DNA of 64,000 nucleotides from Avena insularis. Lineage: Eukaryota > Streptophyta > Magnoliopsida > Poales > Poaceae. This document shows positions 1 to 11,194 of this stretch, piece by piece; positions within the stretch are counted from its first letter, which is position 1; every line of letters starts with the position of its first letter. The stretch lies in assembly GCA_023614405.1 (NCBI GenBank), contig CM042684.1, positions 209,690,941 to 209,754,940 on the forward strand, in the 5' to 3' direction. The position numbers and the translations under genes were made by a program. The notes under the pieces were generated by a model, which saw nothing but the letters and a program-made list of their open reading frames with translations, did not search any database and was not told the DNA's origin.

Positions 1-1
1 G

Positions 2-1079
2 CCAGGAGTTCCCAGGGAATTCGCCGAGCATGCACTCAACGTCAACCCCGACGCAAGGCCGGTCAAGCAAAAAATTCGGCGGTTGTCCGAGCCACGAGTG
101 CAGGCAGTTGGCATGGAGATCAACAGACTCCTCGACGCCAAATTCATACGCGAGATCAAGGAAAGCACTTGGCTCGCCAACACGGTGCTGGTACCAAAAA
201 AGGACACGGATATCCTGCGGATGTGCGTGGACTTCACCTCTTTGAATAAGCACTGCCCAAAGGATCACTTCCCGTTGCCGCGAATCGACCAGATCATCGA
301 CTCCACCGCGGGATGCGAGCGCCTCTGCTTCCTCGACGCCTACTCAGGCTATAATCAAATTCGAATGAAGGAGGAAGACCAAGAGAAAACGGCGTTTACA
401 ACGCCCTTTGGTGTGTTCTGCTACAACACAATGCCCTTCGGGCTAAAAAACGTGGGAGCCACCTACCAGCGTTGCATGTCGCAACATTCAAGTCTATGTC
501 GATGACATAGTAATCAAGACCAAGGAAGAAGCCTCCCTAATCGACGATTTGCGCGAAACCTTTGCCATCCTTGACCGCTACCGGATCAAGCTCAATCTGG
601 ACAAATGTGCCTTCGGCGTGCCGTCTGGGCAACTACTCGGGTACCTCATCTCCGCGAGGGGAATCGAGGTAAACCCGAAGAAAATAAAAGCCATACTAGC
701 CATGGAGAAGCCGAAAAACATACGGGGCGTTTAGCAGCTGGCTGGGCGAATCGCAGCCCTCAGTCGATTCATCAGTCGGATGGGTGAAAAGGCGCTTCCC
801 TTCTACCAACTCCTCCGCAAAGCTGAAAAGTTCGAGTGGACCAACGAAGCGCAGGAAGCATTCGAAGATCGCAAGAGCCTTCTATCCACCTTGCCAGTAC
901 TAGTGACCCCATGGGAAAGGGAACCACTGTTGCTATATATCTCTGCCACCAACCAGGTGGTCAGCACAGTGCTCGTCGTCGAGCGAGCCGAGGAAAACAA
1001 GGTCCACGGGGTACAACGCCCAGTATACTACCTCAGCGAGGTTCTCACACCAACAAAACAGCAGTACCCGCCTTCATGA
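2..1079 (+). pseudogene. Reverse transcriptase and first RNase H of the gypsy element, broken
   Basis: Open from base 2 to 505, this frame holds the RT finger and palm motifs: VPKKD, the CVDFTSLNK block and FLDAYSGYNQI with the first catalytic aspartate. The catalytic YVDD box is intact at 495-506 but in another frame. About ten codons are missing between the YQRCM motif (near 475) and the segment before YVDD, which causes the shift. An in-frame TAG at 732-734 replaces what is usually a glutamine codon. The connection and first RNase H region follow (780-1079), with a further break near 1076 where family members have about 15 more residues. The product would copy the element's RNA into cDNA in cytoplasmic particles. 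With at least three lesions this copy cannot. Confidence 0.85.
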
Positions 1080-1122
1080 CCACCCGGCGATTGCGCCATT
1101 ACTTCCAGGAACACCCAGTCGT

Positions 1123-2270
1123 GTGGTCAACGATGCCCCGTTGGGGCATATCCTCAATAACCCCGATGCCACGGGACGAGTCGCGCTTTGGGGAATAGAA
1201 TTGTCTCCACGAGACATCACATACAAAAAGCGCGACGCAATCAAGTCGCAAGTTCTCCCTGACTTCCTCGTGCACTGGATGGAGAACCAGCTCCCGGACA
1301 AACCAGATATGTCCTACCTCTGGACAATGCACTTCGATGGGTCCAAGCGGAAGGACGGAGCAGGCGCAGGTGTCATACTGACATCACCTCAAGGGGACAA
1401 GTTGAAGTATATCCTGCGAATGCAGTTCACAGCCTCCAACAACGAGGCTGAATACGAGGCCCTGTTGCATGGGATGAGGATGGCAAAAGCCTGTGGCGCC
1501 AAGAGGCTCATCATATACGGCGACTCCAAGCTGGTCGTCAACCAAACAATGCATGAGTGCGACGCACTGAATGACAACATGATCGTGTACCGCGACCTCT
1601 ACGACACACTCGACGGAGACTTCGACGGTTGCGAGCTGCGGCACATAGGTCGCGAAAGCAACGAAGAGGCGGACGCACTCGCCAACATAGGCTCTACCTG
1701 CGCCCCCATACCACCCCGGGTATTTCTCGAGCACATATGCGAACGCTCCATCAAGCCAAAGGCTGCAGAGAAGAAAACTAGCACAGCAACGGACTCGGGT
1801 GCTACACCTACCAATGAGTCAATGGCACTCGATGACTTGGAGCTGGACACAGGACTCGAGGGACCAATGAGCATCATGATAATTGAGCAATCCTGGACGC
1901 AACCGTACATCACATACCTCCTCAGCAAAAGGCTACCGAACGATCCGACTGACGCACGACACATCGCGCGGCGATCCAAAGCATTCGTTGTTATCAACGG
2001 CGAACTGTACAAACGCAGTATCACAGGAGTACTCCAACAATGTGTCTCCACGGCCGATGGAAGAGCTGTTCTCCTCGACATCCATGAGGGGACCTGCGGG
2101 CATCACGCCGGCAGTCGCGCCCTCGTCGCCAAAGCTCTACGAGCTGGATTCTATTGGCCTACGGCCATGCACGATGCCAAGGACATCGTCCAAAAATGCA
2201 ACGCTTGCCAACGATTCATAGGACAAGCCGCACGCACCGGGCGCAGAGCTCCGACCAATTCCATTGGCCT
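1123..2270 (+). pseudogene. Second (archaeal-type) RNase H and integrase zinc-binding domain
   Basis: A 418-codon open frame runs to 2379; only the part to about 2270 matches the family. Nucleotides 1321-1700 encode a second RNase H: an FDGS motif with the first acidic residue, NNEAEYEALL with the glutamate, GDSKLVV with the central aspartate, and a NEEADALA motif at the end. This duplicate RNase H is typical of Tat-lineage gypsy elements. Around 2083-2215 lies an HHCC-type integrase N-terminal domain (HH ... CNAC). Near 2265-2290 the coding frame jumps, so the last 35 or so residues of the open frame are out-of-frame translation. The ATG at 1123 is internal to the polyprotein and is not a true start. 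Confidence 0.8.
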
Positions 2271-3104
2271 GGCCCTTCGTGCAATGGGGACTCGACATGG
2301 TTGGCAAACTCCCAAGATCTTCACGAGGAGGCTACGTCTACCTCTTAGTCGCAGTCGACAAATTCACCAAGTGGATTGAGGCCATGCCAGTGACCAACCA
2401 ATCAGTACATAGCGCAGTTAAGTCCTTCGAATCCATCGTCTACCGCTTCGGAGTGCCGCACAGCATCATCACCGATAATGGGACGAACTTCACATCCAAG
2501 GAGTTCCAAGAATTCTGCGAGAATCTGGGATCAACATTAGCTACGCCTGTCAAGACATCCACGCACCAACGGTCAGTGGAAAGCAAACGGGCTCGTCTGC
2601 GGTGGCATCAAGAAGCGACTCCTCCGGCCACTCGAACAAGTCGCGGGCTGCTGGCTAGACGAACTGCAATCCGTACTCTGGAGCCTACGCACAACTCCAA
2701 ACAGTGCCACGGGCTACACGCCATTCTTTATGGTGCATGGAGTCGAGGCAGTGCTACCCGCCGACGTACGGTACAAGGCATCGCGCGTGGTCGCTTACAG
2801 CGAACAAGAGTCATCCCTCGCACTCGAAGACTCCGTCGATCTACTTGACGAAGCAAGAGAAATCGTCGTGGAAAGATCAATGATCTACCAGCAGAACCTG
2901 CGCAACTACCATAGTAGGAGGCTATGCCCCAGATCCTTCGTCGAAGGTGACCTGGTCCAGCGACTGAAGAAGCAGGTACATCTCAAACTCGAGTCCCCCT
3001 GGGAAGGACCATACGCGATTACAGAAGTAATCCCTGGTGGCGCCTATCGCCTTCAAGATTTAGAGACAGGAGTCGCATACTCCAACCCTTGGAACGTCGC
3101 ATAA
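2264..3104 (+). pseudogene. Integrase catalytic core and C-terminal domain, frameshifted
   Basis: The first part (2264 to about 2550) carries the integrase core: VAVDKFTKW and ITDNGTNF supply the first two catalytic acidic residues of the DDE triad. A frameshift near 2550 moves the rest into another frame, open through 3104 and ending in a TAA. In that frame, where the family normally has a glutamate in a GQ-x-E-x-ANG context, this copy reads GQWKANG (around 2571-2591). The catalytic glutamate is therefore lost to a small deletion. The C-terminal part keeps the VEGDLV and GPYAI-like segments expected of gypsy integrases. With a frameshift and a missing active-site residue this integrase is dead. 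Confidence 0.82.
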
Positions 3105-3633
3105 TTGCGACGCTTCTACCCTTAGTCCTTTTACTTTTGCATCACAAATAAGGCACTCAGCCAAGGCTACTTTGCCACACATTGTACCCCGTACTGTCTC
3201 ACAAATAAATAAAGCTAAGTGCCCCAAAACTCTGTATCTTCCTTTATTTTTTCCACAACTTATCGACTCGGGCGCTAAGCCACCCTATATACATCTGTTC
3301 TACGAACCAAAACGCGATATCCTGAGTAGCTGGCACATCAATCAAAACCCTTGACACAACATCAACCCAGCTGCAACGCACCTGACAGGTTGACAAGGGA
3401 CTGAGATAAGAGCATGGCCAGGCTAACGAAAAGGACTCGCATAGTGCAACACACTTCATGCTCACAAAGCTCTTTATACATATTCGACAATAAATTATAT
3501 ACAACATTTATACGAACTTTACAACACGGGTACACTTATGCGCAGGATACAAACTAAGCCACTACTGCAGCAAGAGAATGTCGGTTTGTTCTTCAAAGAA
3601 GTCGACAATCTCTTCTGCTGGGCGATCCACGGT
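3105..3633. other. Spacer between pol and the antisense gene
   Basis: About 530 bases of AT-rich, non-coding sequence between the end of integrase and the end of the antisense reading frame. No recognisable domain is present in any frame. It presumably holds the 3' ends of two converging transcription units (AATAAA-type signals occur on the + strand near 3145 and 3206), but that role is inferred. Confidence 0.5.
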
Positions 3634-4397
3634 CTAGTAGTGCGGCACCATATTCCAGGCAGAACCTGCTGGTGGCGCAGGCGGTCCAGCCGCAATTGCC
3701 GCGACATCTATGTCTGGCCTATGCAGTCGCACCAGCGATAGAGCGGACTTGGCACCAGCCACCAACTGTTGCCTCACACACTCGCGAACCGCGGTCAGGT
3801 CTTGAAACTTGGCAAGAAGGGCCAGCAAGCTCAATGGAGTAACATCCAGCAGAAACATTGTCCGATAGATGTTCTTCAAGCATGACTGCGACTTCTTCAG
3901 GAAGTGCAGCACTCGCGATGCACGATCCTGCACGGTCGCCAGCGCAATCGCACGATCATGATCTACCCAGAAGTATCCACTCTCTTGAAGTTGCTCCTGG
4001 GTGAGATCATGCATACGAATGGCAATTCTATCCTTCTCATCCTGCGGATAACGCGTACTGACAACTACACGAAGCAGCAACAGCAGCATAAGTACAGCGT
4101 ACCATCGCGAGTGACTACAAGGAAAAGATAAGAGCAAGCAAACTAACACTTGAATTGGTCGCCCAGCTGCGACACCTCGCCAAGCAGATACTGCTCTCAG
4201 GCAGCGGCTTTCTCTATCTTCGACTTCCATACATCCGCGTTACCGTGGAGCACGGGAAACTCACGCTCCAGCTGCTTCACGCGGTCACGCAGTCGCGAAA
4301 GCAGCGACAGCTCATCTACCCTGGAGCGCGGTGGTGCCAAAGCATCATCAAGAGACGGCGAGTCCTGAGTTTCCCTCAAAGGATCACTCGATGTACC
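3634..4397 (-). pseudogene. Distal exons of the antisense gene or a second antisense gene
   Basis: Two exon-like segments on the minus strand. The first runs from 4397, after an acceptor-like GTGGTAG, to about 4150, where CAA is followed by a donor-like GTGTTAG. It encodes an arginine- and leucine-rich probable coiled coil, with one in-frame stop near 4197. The second would start at 4041 after a GCAG acceptor (giving a 108-bp intron) and stay open to 3634, with FWVDHD and LARGE-scale leucine-rich helices followed by a proline/alanine tail. An alternative acceptor near 4115 would leave an implausible 35-bp intron. I do not recognise a domain. It may continue the gene at 4540-7363, but that gene reaches a stop at 4540, so I list it apart. 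Confidence 0.45.
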
Positions 4398-4539
4398 CTA
4401 CCACAAGCCAAGATAGAAACAAATAAGACGACCAAATCAACACAAAGACAAAAGATTCAACTGCATTCAAGACTAGATACACTCGCCAGTAGGCATGTTC
4501 TTAACAAAGGACATAAACTAGTTAACTATTACAAAGCTA

Positions 4540-7363
4540 CTAAGGAGCGATGGGCTTCTTCGACTTCGATGGCTTTGGGGGCTTCATCGAGTCCGTGGCA
4601 GTGTCAGAGGCCACTGACTTTCCGCCAGCCCCTAATGCCGCAGCCTTTGCCGCTTTTTTGGCGCGTTGTAGCTCCTCATAATACTTCGCGACCGTGTTTA
4701 TCAGCTGTGGCCCATATTTACCACAGGCAGTTGCGAAAGGAGCAAAGACTACATGCTGGCCGTCCGCGCTAACAGGCATCGCCTTTGACACAGCGGCAGG
4801 ATCAATCGCAACTCTGTGGGCCTGCACCATGGCAAGTGACATGGACGCGCCAGCCATGCGGAGTGAATTCTTGAAGCTGGAGGGAACACCCCCGGCGAAA
4901 GACTCTACCAGCTCGCTAACGTTCTCGATTAGCTCAGCCTTGGGTACTAGCTCCTCCCGGAGGCGACTGAGAACGCCCTTGGCCTTGGAGAGCGTATCTT
5001 GAACGGCGGCATTGCGGTCCTCGACTGCCGAAAGTGCACCCGCCAAAGCATCGTCACGGCGGAGGGCCTGAGGATCGAAGCTCAAACCGCTAGCATCTGC
5101 ACACAAACCAACACATGAACAAAGCATCAGCACCAATGACAAATAGTCGAGCAAAGAAGGATAACGATATCCAAAGCAAAGAACCTGAGAGGGCCTTGGC
5201 AATCGAGAAAAGCTGTTCTTCAAACAACTTCTCCCTGGCTGCGAAGGAGGCACGCAAATCCTCTTCGCGCCTTTGCGCCTCGTCACGCGCTGCGATTGCT
5301 TCATCGCGACCCTTCACAGCCGCGGCGAGCGTCTTCTCCATGGTGGCAACGTTGCGCAGGAGGGCGTTATGTTTAGCTACAAAACAAAAGGGATTGACTA
5401 TCAGTTGACCATATAAAACGGAGAAGAAGGGGAAATGGAAAACACTTACTTTCGACCACGCGATGACGCGTCTCCAGCATTGCATGCTGGCGGCCCATCG
5501 CAAGCACTTGCTCTGCCAAGTGCGTGGCTTCCTTCACAAGGAGCTATCGCACAACCAAGGATCAGCAGAAGCAATAGATACCATCAACTGCAACACGAAC
5601 AGAAGAAAATCTACACTTACATGATCCTTCAATGACTCCGAAGTTGTCTGCTGTACCGTCATCCGGGCAACCATTCGATGCTCCCCTTCGTGCGGAGAGC
5701 TGGAAGAGTTGTGCCCGGAGTGGGCCGCCAATGGAGGGGAAGGAGCGCGCTCGACCTCTTCCTTGGCCCTCGAAGTCGCGACTCCCGATTCTTTCAAAAA
5801 TTGGACGTTGCCAGAAGATGACGACGCCTCTTGACTGTAAGACAAAATCCACATCAAGAAAGGGCAAACCCAGAAACGAGCCAACAAGGGCAAAACAGAG
5901 AAGAACAAGTAAACTAGAAAACTTACCAATCAAACTTGTCAAAGTCAAAAGTGGGCTCCCCCGACTCTGACGAGGACTCCTTGGGCAATCGCATCTTCTT
6001 GCGAGAGGATGGTGCCACGGCACTCACAAGAATGGCAGGGATCGGCGACTCCGCACCTACAACTGCACCTTCCGGAGTCGAAGGAGACGACGCATCGGAA
6101 TCCTTGTTGTGCGAACGCTTGCGAGTACCCGGACTACCGGACTCGGGGGCTTCCTCCTCCACATCAGATGGGACGGTCGACTCCGACTCGTCCTCTTCCA
6201 AGGCTTCACGAGGGATAATCCCCTCAGGAAGAGGGGCATACAAGGCAACACCGCCTAATCCTGCATACAGAAAACAAATTCAGCAAAAAGTAAGTAAGAA
6301 GCAGAGAAGCAATCGACAAACTAAGCTACTACGTAGCACAACTATACCTCGGGAGGAGGATTAGTAGCATCAAATGGAGGAACAACTGGCTCACTGGGGA
6401 GCACATCCTTGACGGTGTACTTGGTGACCAGCCGAACCCTTTTGTCCACCTCACTCGCAGACATGCCATCGGCAGACACGCGAGTGGGATCGTCAGCGCC
6501 AGTCCACTGAAACATGGGGTGGACTCTGGCTTGCAGGGGCTGGACGCGATGGCGCAGCCACGTGCGAATGAGGGCGCAGCCTCCCTCCTCTTTGCCGAGG
6601 CGACTCTCGAGGTCACAGACGTGCTCGTAAAGCACATCCGTCTCCATGGATTCGCCAGGCATGACTACATTTTTCCAGGAGCGCCTCCTATTGCACGGCG
6701 TCACAGGATCGAACGGCGCAAGTCCGAAGTGCTCGTCGCCAACCTTCTCATCGCGGACGTAGAACCACTTGTCCCTCCACCCTTGGACGGAAGCTGTGAG
6801 CTTGATGTCGAAATAGGTGGCGGATGGGTCGACGTGTATTCCGCAACCACCTACATCGTAGACTAAAGAGCCAGATGCAGATTGGCACTTCAACTTGAAG
6901 AGGTGCTTGAAGAGGCCGAAGTGCGGCTCGATTCCGAGCCAGCACTCGCAGAGGGTGATGAAGCAAGATATGTGGAGGATCGAGTTCGGGGTCAGCTGAT
7001 GGAGCTGAAGCCCGTAGAAACAAAGGAGGCCCCTAAAAAGGGGTGAAGGGGCAAGGAGAGACCGCAAATGATGAATGCCAAAAACATCACTCGAAAACCA
7101 GTGGGAGGAGAAGGAATCGTCTCACCGCCGGGGACGCGCGCGTCGGCGACTACGTCAGACAGCACTCCGTCTTGGCGAAGAAGACGAAGATTCGATGACT
7201 TGATGATGGAAGGATGCCACGCGCCATTCGTGACACGAGTTCCCGTGCCCTTCTTCCCGCCGGCGGTGGTGCTGGTGCCCGCAGCAGCGAAGCCGCCTTT
7301 CTTCTTCGCCGCAGCAGCGGTAGCCGCGGAATCGGCCGCAGCACCTCCCTTCTTCTTCCCCAT
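4540..7363 (-). pseudogene. Antisense multi-exon gene of the gypsy element (putative gypsy-type transposon protein)
   Basis: Runs opposite to pol. A start at 7363 gives an N-terminus MGKKKGG with an alanine/lysine-rich linker. Around 7230-6340 lies a domain resembling the plant family called putative gypsy type transposon (PF04195, Transposase_28), with GLLCFYG, LTPNSILH and WRDKWFYV motifs. A one-base deletion at the A-run near 7034-7039 shifts the frame inside it. Downstream, exons alternate with five short GT-AG introns: 6347-6261, 5926-5835, 5620-5544, 5449-5377 and 5184-5097. The exons encode an acidic/serine-rich stretch, a coiled coil (LAEQVLAMGRQ, then an alanine/glutamate-rich helix at 5376-5185) and a C-terminus rich in lysine and proline ending at 4540. 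The first intron's phase does not fit cleanly, perhaps because of another indel. Function of the family is unknown. Confidence 0.7.
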
Positions 7364-7827
7364 TGCGTGGCGGCGATGCGATCGAAGGAAGTAGCTTGGA
7401 AATGAGCGGAGCTGGTCCAGCGTCATGGACGAGACAAGCACAGAGAAAGCAGAGGAGTAGCGGCAATGGCGATGGAAGCAAAGGATGAATGAGAGCAGAT
7501 GAGAAATTACCGTCGCAGCACCGCTACTTAACCCTGGAAGATGCAATCCAACGGCTCAGAAAAACCCTACTGGACGCGTGGCAAACATCGTGCTGGACAC
7601 GTGGAGGAGTGGAAGCATGAACCGTCCCTCCACTGCTCCCATTACACGCGGAAATCAAGGAAGCGCAGTTAAAATAAAGATTACGCACGCCCAGTCAAAT
7701 CAAAGTCAGAGAGTAGGACCCACTTCTCGTCACGTCCTGTCAAACTCGCTCACGTGGGCAACTGAGGTCATGAAATCGTCAGCACTGACGTCATCAAAGC
7801 TACACGGTAGAAGACTTTGACTACTTT
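7364..7827. other. Upstream region of the antisense gene
   Basis: About 460 bases between the start of the antisense gene and the first 82-bp direct repeat. No convincing coding sequence. It should include the antisense gene's promoter, reading to the left, but I cannot point to a clear TATA box. The closest match is a TTAAGTAG-like stretch on the minus strand near 7523-7530, which is weak. Confidence 0.35.
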
Positions 7828-8146
7828 AGTCCTTGCTCGAGTCTTCGACTCCACCAAGCACTCGGGGGCTACTCCCATAGGGAGCGCTGGTCGCGCACCC
7901 TACGATTTTTTCTTCTTTTTCAGGAACATGGATAATCAAAGCAAACCCAACCACTCGAAGCATGGCTTGACTATGGACATGGGTTACTCACATAGGGAGC
8001 ACCGAAAACAAATTCGACTGAAACAAGCAAACAAAAGACGACAGCAGTCGCAAAAATATTCTTCAGTCCTTGCCTGAGTCTTCGACTCAACCAGGCACTC
8101 GGGGGCTACTCCCATAGGGAGCGCTGGTCGCGCACCCTATGATTAT
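7828..8146 (+). repeat. 82-bp direct repeat carrying polypurine-tract copies
   Basis: Two near-identical units, 7828-7909 and 8065-8146, start 237 bases apart. Each contains CACTCGGGGGCTACT (7859-7873 and 8096-8110), which is also the sequence directly before the 3' LTR (8668-8682). Each unit continues with CCCATAGGGAGCGCTGG. The motif just before the LTR is the presumed plus-strand primer site, so the untranslated region carries two extra copies of it upstream. Confidence 0.85.
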
Positions 8147-8667
8147 TTATACAAAAAAATGTGTGTTGATAACATCCACACTCGAAACTCATGGCGACAC
8201 CGCCTCATAATTTTTCCCTACAAAGAGACTGCGTCTCCTGGGTCACCCGAATCGTCTCCGTGATGATAAAATTCGGATGCCGCGCTTACAGCGTGAAGGT
8301 AAGACCTGAATAAGGCCTGGCAACGCATTAGCTGCGCACTACCAGAAATGTATCTGTACCTACAGGTACGATGAACATGCCTTGACGGACGCGTCGAGTG
8401 CTCACACCCATATAACTGGAATTCGACTCCTGTAAGACCTCCGCGGCTTGAGTCGAATTACACCAGCATTTTTCCGGATTCGAGTCCGGGGACTCGAGTT
8501 CGAGTAGATTTTTCACCCTAAGGTGGTTAACTAACACCGATACTTAGGTTAAATCAGGCACGCACATCAACAATCCCTATGACACAAACAAAGCAGTCGA
8601 AATATACTCATTCATGCACTCGAAAGACTTCAAAAAAGTCCCCAGTCGAATCTGCGATTCCACTGGT
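8147..8667. other. 3' untranslated region of the gypsy element
   Basis: About 520 bases of sequence rich in ACTCGA/TCGAGT-type words, between the direct repeats and the polypurine tract. No coding potential or recognised motif. Confidence 0.5.
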
Positions 8668-8681
8668 CACTCGGGGGCTAC
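8668..8681 (+). promoter_or_regulatory. Polypurine tract of the gypsy element
   Basis: CACTCGGGGGCTAC lies directly before the TG that opens the 3' LTR. By position it primes plus-strand DNA synthesis. The same 15-base block occurs twice more upstream. Confidence 0.65.
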
Positions 8682-9141
8682 TGACATGGGTATACCCTAC
8701 AAGTACTCGAGCTTGTTATATACGTCCTAAATACGTAAAGGCCCACGGTGTTGCCAAGGCCCAAATGAAAGATTCGAGTAACCTACGGACTCTCGATTGC
8801 TTGAAGAACAAGAAAAAGCTAAAGATAGAAAGTTTAAAGGGGAAAACCCTAACTTGTAACCGACTCGACCTGCTACCCGAGACCTAGACTACCTATATAA
8901 AGGCTAGGAGGGGGCGGCGAGGAGGACACACGCAACCCTAGTTTCCACAACCCTCACTAGATTGCATCTACGTACCATTGTAATCTTCGATTCCTTCGAT
9001 AATTCCACGAGCAGACAAGCAGGAGTAGGGACCTCCACGAGGCCTGAACCTGGGTAAATCTTTGAGTCGCCTGTGTGCTTGTTTGCTAGCCGATAGATGT
9101 CTCCAGCGCTCCCTCCTTCTCCAAAATCCAAGTCCATAACA
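8682..9141 (+). mobile_element. 3' LTR of the Tat-lineage gypsy element (460 bp)
   Basis: Begins TGACATGGG and ends ATAACA, satisfying the TG...CA rule. A TATA box (TATATAAAG, 8894-8902) lies 213 bases in, so transcription would start near 8925-8930 and the rest would be R-U5. The left edge is fixed by the polypurine tract. The right edge is fixed by the abrupt start of homology to the long-LTR family at 9142. The 5' partner is outside the window, so the length is judged from one copy. Confidence 0.75.
8894..8902 (+). promoter_or_regulatory. TATA box of the gypsy LTR
   Basis: TATATAAAG in the middle of the 460-bp LTR, followed by a GC-rich start region, as expected for an LTR promoter. Confidence 0.6.
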
Positions 9142-11194
9142 ATGGGCATTGATGAGTTAAACCATCGTCAATATATAAGCATGGGGAATCGTTTTCCTAG
9201 CAGTTCTGTTGCGGAATAAGAAGGATCTAGGTAATGCTCCTAGGGATCCTGATATTCTCCTTGCTCAGGGTCTATCCGGATAAAAACCAAACACATAAGG
9301 GCCAAAATAAATACATTCCACAATCATAATAAATCATATGCAACAAGCAAACAAGGTATGCCATGATGGAATGATGCACAATTGCATGGTATAACATAGC
9401 ATGGCATGGGTAAGGTGTCTCAAGAAATAAAGCACTTTATTATTTTATTTAGGCATATTTTACTCTCATAAACAGTTTTGATTATTTAATATTTATATGA
9501 TGCATGCTTTAATGCATATCATGGAATGCATATTTAGAATGGGCTCGTCATGCTGATCGATTTAGCCATATTATTTTGTCAAATTCTGGTTAACAAACTA
9601 AAAGACACATTTTTGCATTTGATATGGAAAATGGCAAAATAGTTATTAGTTTTACGATCTAGAATAATTATTTTGAAAATCAGGAAAAGGATTTGAATTA
9701 TTTATTAAATTTGAGTTACTTTTTATTTTGAAATTTATTCCAAATTCAAATTTTAAAGTGGTTTAGTGATCTGGTCAAAGTTTGGAGAAGATTTGGACAA
9801 GTTTTGAATTTATTTGACTTGTATTTGAATTGTTTAACAAGATCCTAGAAGGTCAAATGGCTGGTTGCAAACTGACTGGAACACCTCGGTATTACTCTGA
9901 CGAACCTGTATCTGACTTGCGTGAATACGGCTACCTCGGTTGATTTTAGCAGGAAGATTGCGGGTGACCTACTACTACATTTTGCGAGAGGTTTGGTGTG
10001 CTGTAAAGATGGAACAAAGTAGAATATATTCGAAGAAATTTTTGCGTTGGAGATCAATGGGTGAAGGCAGCATAAATTCGAGAACATGGTCGGGAAACAC
10101 ACTGCATCCCGCACGTTAACTGACAAATGGGGCTGCAGTTTGACAGTGATATCCAGTGATATTCAGAGGAAGATCATGAGCGGCTCCGGTCTGTAATTTG
10201 GGCTCGGCTTGCAGCGTTGGAGAGCTGGATACGCCTAGATTGCAGGAGGGTGAAGATTGGCGACGGAGGTCGATGGGATCGATCACAAAACATCGATGAA
10301 CAAAGGCTGTAACTATGCACGCATACGCATGCTGAAACTGCATCTTCTCCAGGTTTGATAGTGAGAAGCGGCCGGAAGTATTCATCCGTGGCGAGAGATT
10401 CGGGTATCCGTTTGAGGCACCGGTGGAGATTAACGAAGTGGGGACGTATAGCTTTGTGCTGGTGTACCTTCAGGTGATCAAGGACGTTGGGAATGATCGG
10501 AAACGGGATCGGAATTCGAAGTTTTTGCATGGTGGTTAGACTGATGTCGACAGTTTTAGAGGAGGACCTAAGGGACATGAGGGCTCAGCTCGACGATGGC
10601 TGGAACAGCGGCGTGCTACGGAACTGCGATGGCCATGGGCGGCGCGAACATCGATGGGGAGATGCTGATGGCTACGAGATGGTTCAGGGAGAAGGTGCAG
10701 GGGCCCACCGTGGGGTTGTGGACGTGGTTCGGCGGCTCGAGGAATACAGAGGTTGCTGGGGAGGACGACGAGTTGCCCGGCAGCCACGGCCGGTGCATGA
10801 AGAGGAAGACGTGCGGGATGTCGCTGCAGCTGCTCCATGTCCTTCTCCTCCATGCTCCCTGCCTCGGTCAGCTACAGAAGGTTGACGTTGAGCTCCTTAC
10901 ATGAGAGTAGGGGCTCCGGTGGCGTGGAGCTACGGCACGGCCAGGTAGACGGCCAGTAGCCAGCGGCGTGGCAGGTGCGGAAGATGACGGTGACCATGTC
11001 TAGCTTGCGGAGGTTGAAGAGATCCACCAGATTAGGTAAGAACCCAATGGAATTTTTTTAAATGATGCTCAAATGCAATGTGGCATGGTGACATAAGCAT
11101 GATATTATGATGATGCAATAAATGGCATGTAGGAAGTAGCACTATATAGACTAGGTAAGTAGCATTACAATTGTTCGACAATTGGGATGCTACA
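9142..11194 (-). mobile_element. Partial LTR of the long-LTR (LARD-type) family, minus strand
   Basis: Read on the minus strand from 11194, this begins TGTAGCATCCCAATTGT, the same opening as the LTRs at 29512, 36606 and 55416. It contains the family's landmarks in order: the GAGCATC block, a GC-rich section, an AT-rich section, the CGATCAGC...GACGAGCCC block (about 9545-9570), the CATCATTC...CATGGCA block and the GAGCAAGG block (about 9240-9275). It stops at 9142 where the gypsy element inserted, so roughly the last half of the LTR is missing here and would lie left of the window. The GC-rich section (10200-11000) differs from the other copies and has weak open frames in several directions that I do not treat as genes. 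Its right edge abuts satellite. Confidence 0.8.

Larger units (their letters stand above)
1..9141 (+). mobile_element. Tat-lineage Ty3/gypsy retrotransposon, 5' part outside the window
   Basis: The 3' two thirds of a gypsy element: broken RT, RNase H and integrase in the order RT-RH-INT, then a long antisense gene, a polypurine tract and a 3' LTR. Two features place it in the Tat lineage (Grande/RIRE2-like). A second, archaeal-type RNase H lies between the retroviral RNase H and integrase, and an antisense gene lies between pol and the 3' LTR, as described for Grande elements. The right end (ATAACA at 9141) abuts sequence homologous to the long-LTR family, so this element inserted into an older minus-strand LTR (9142-11194). 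The 5' LTR, gag and protease are off the window. Frameshifts and stops in pol make it non-functional. Lineage is inferred from domain order; the family name is not certain. Confidence 0.85.

Noticed and set aside
10487..10904. Overlapping frames of about 100-130 codons in the GC-rich part of the minus-strand LTR
   Set aside because: Open on both strands, no recognisable domain, and they fall in the LTR section that is GC-rich in every family copy.
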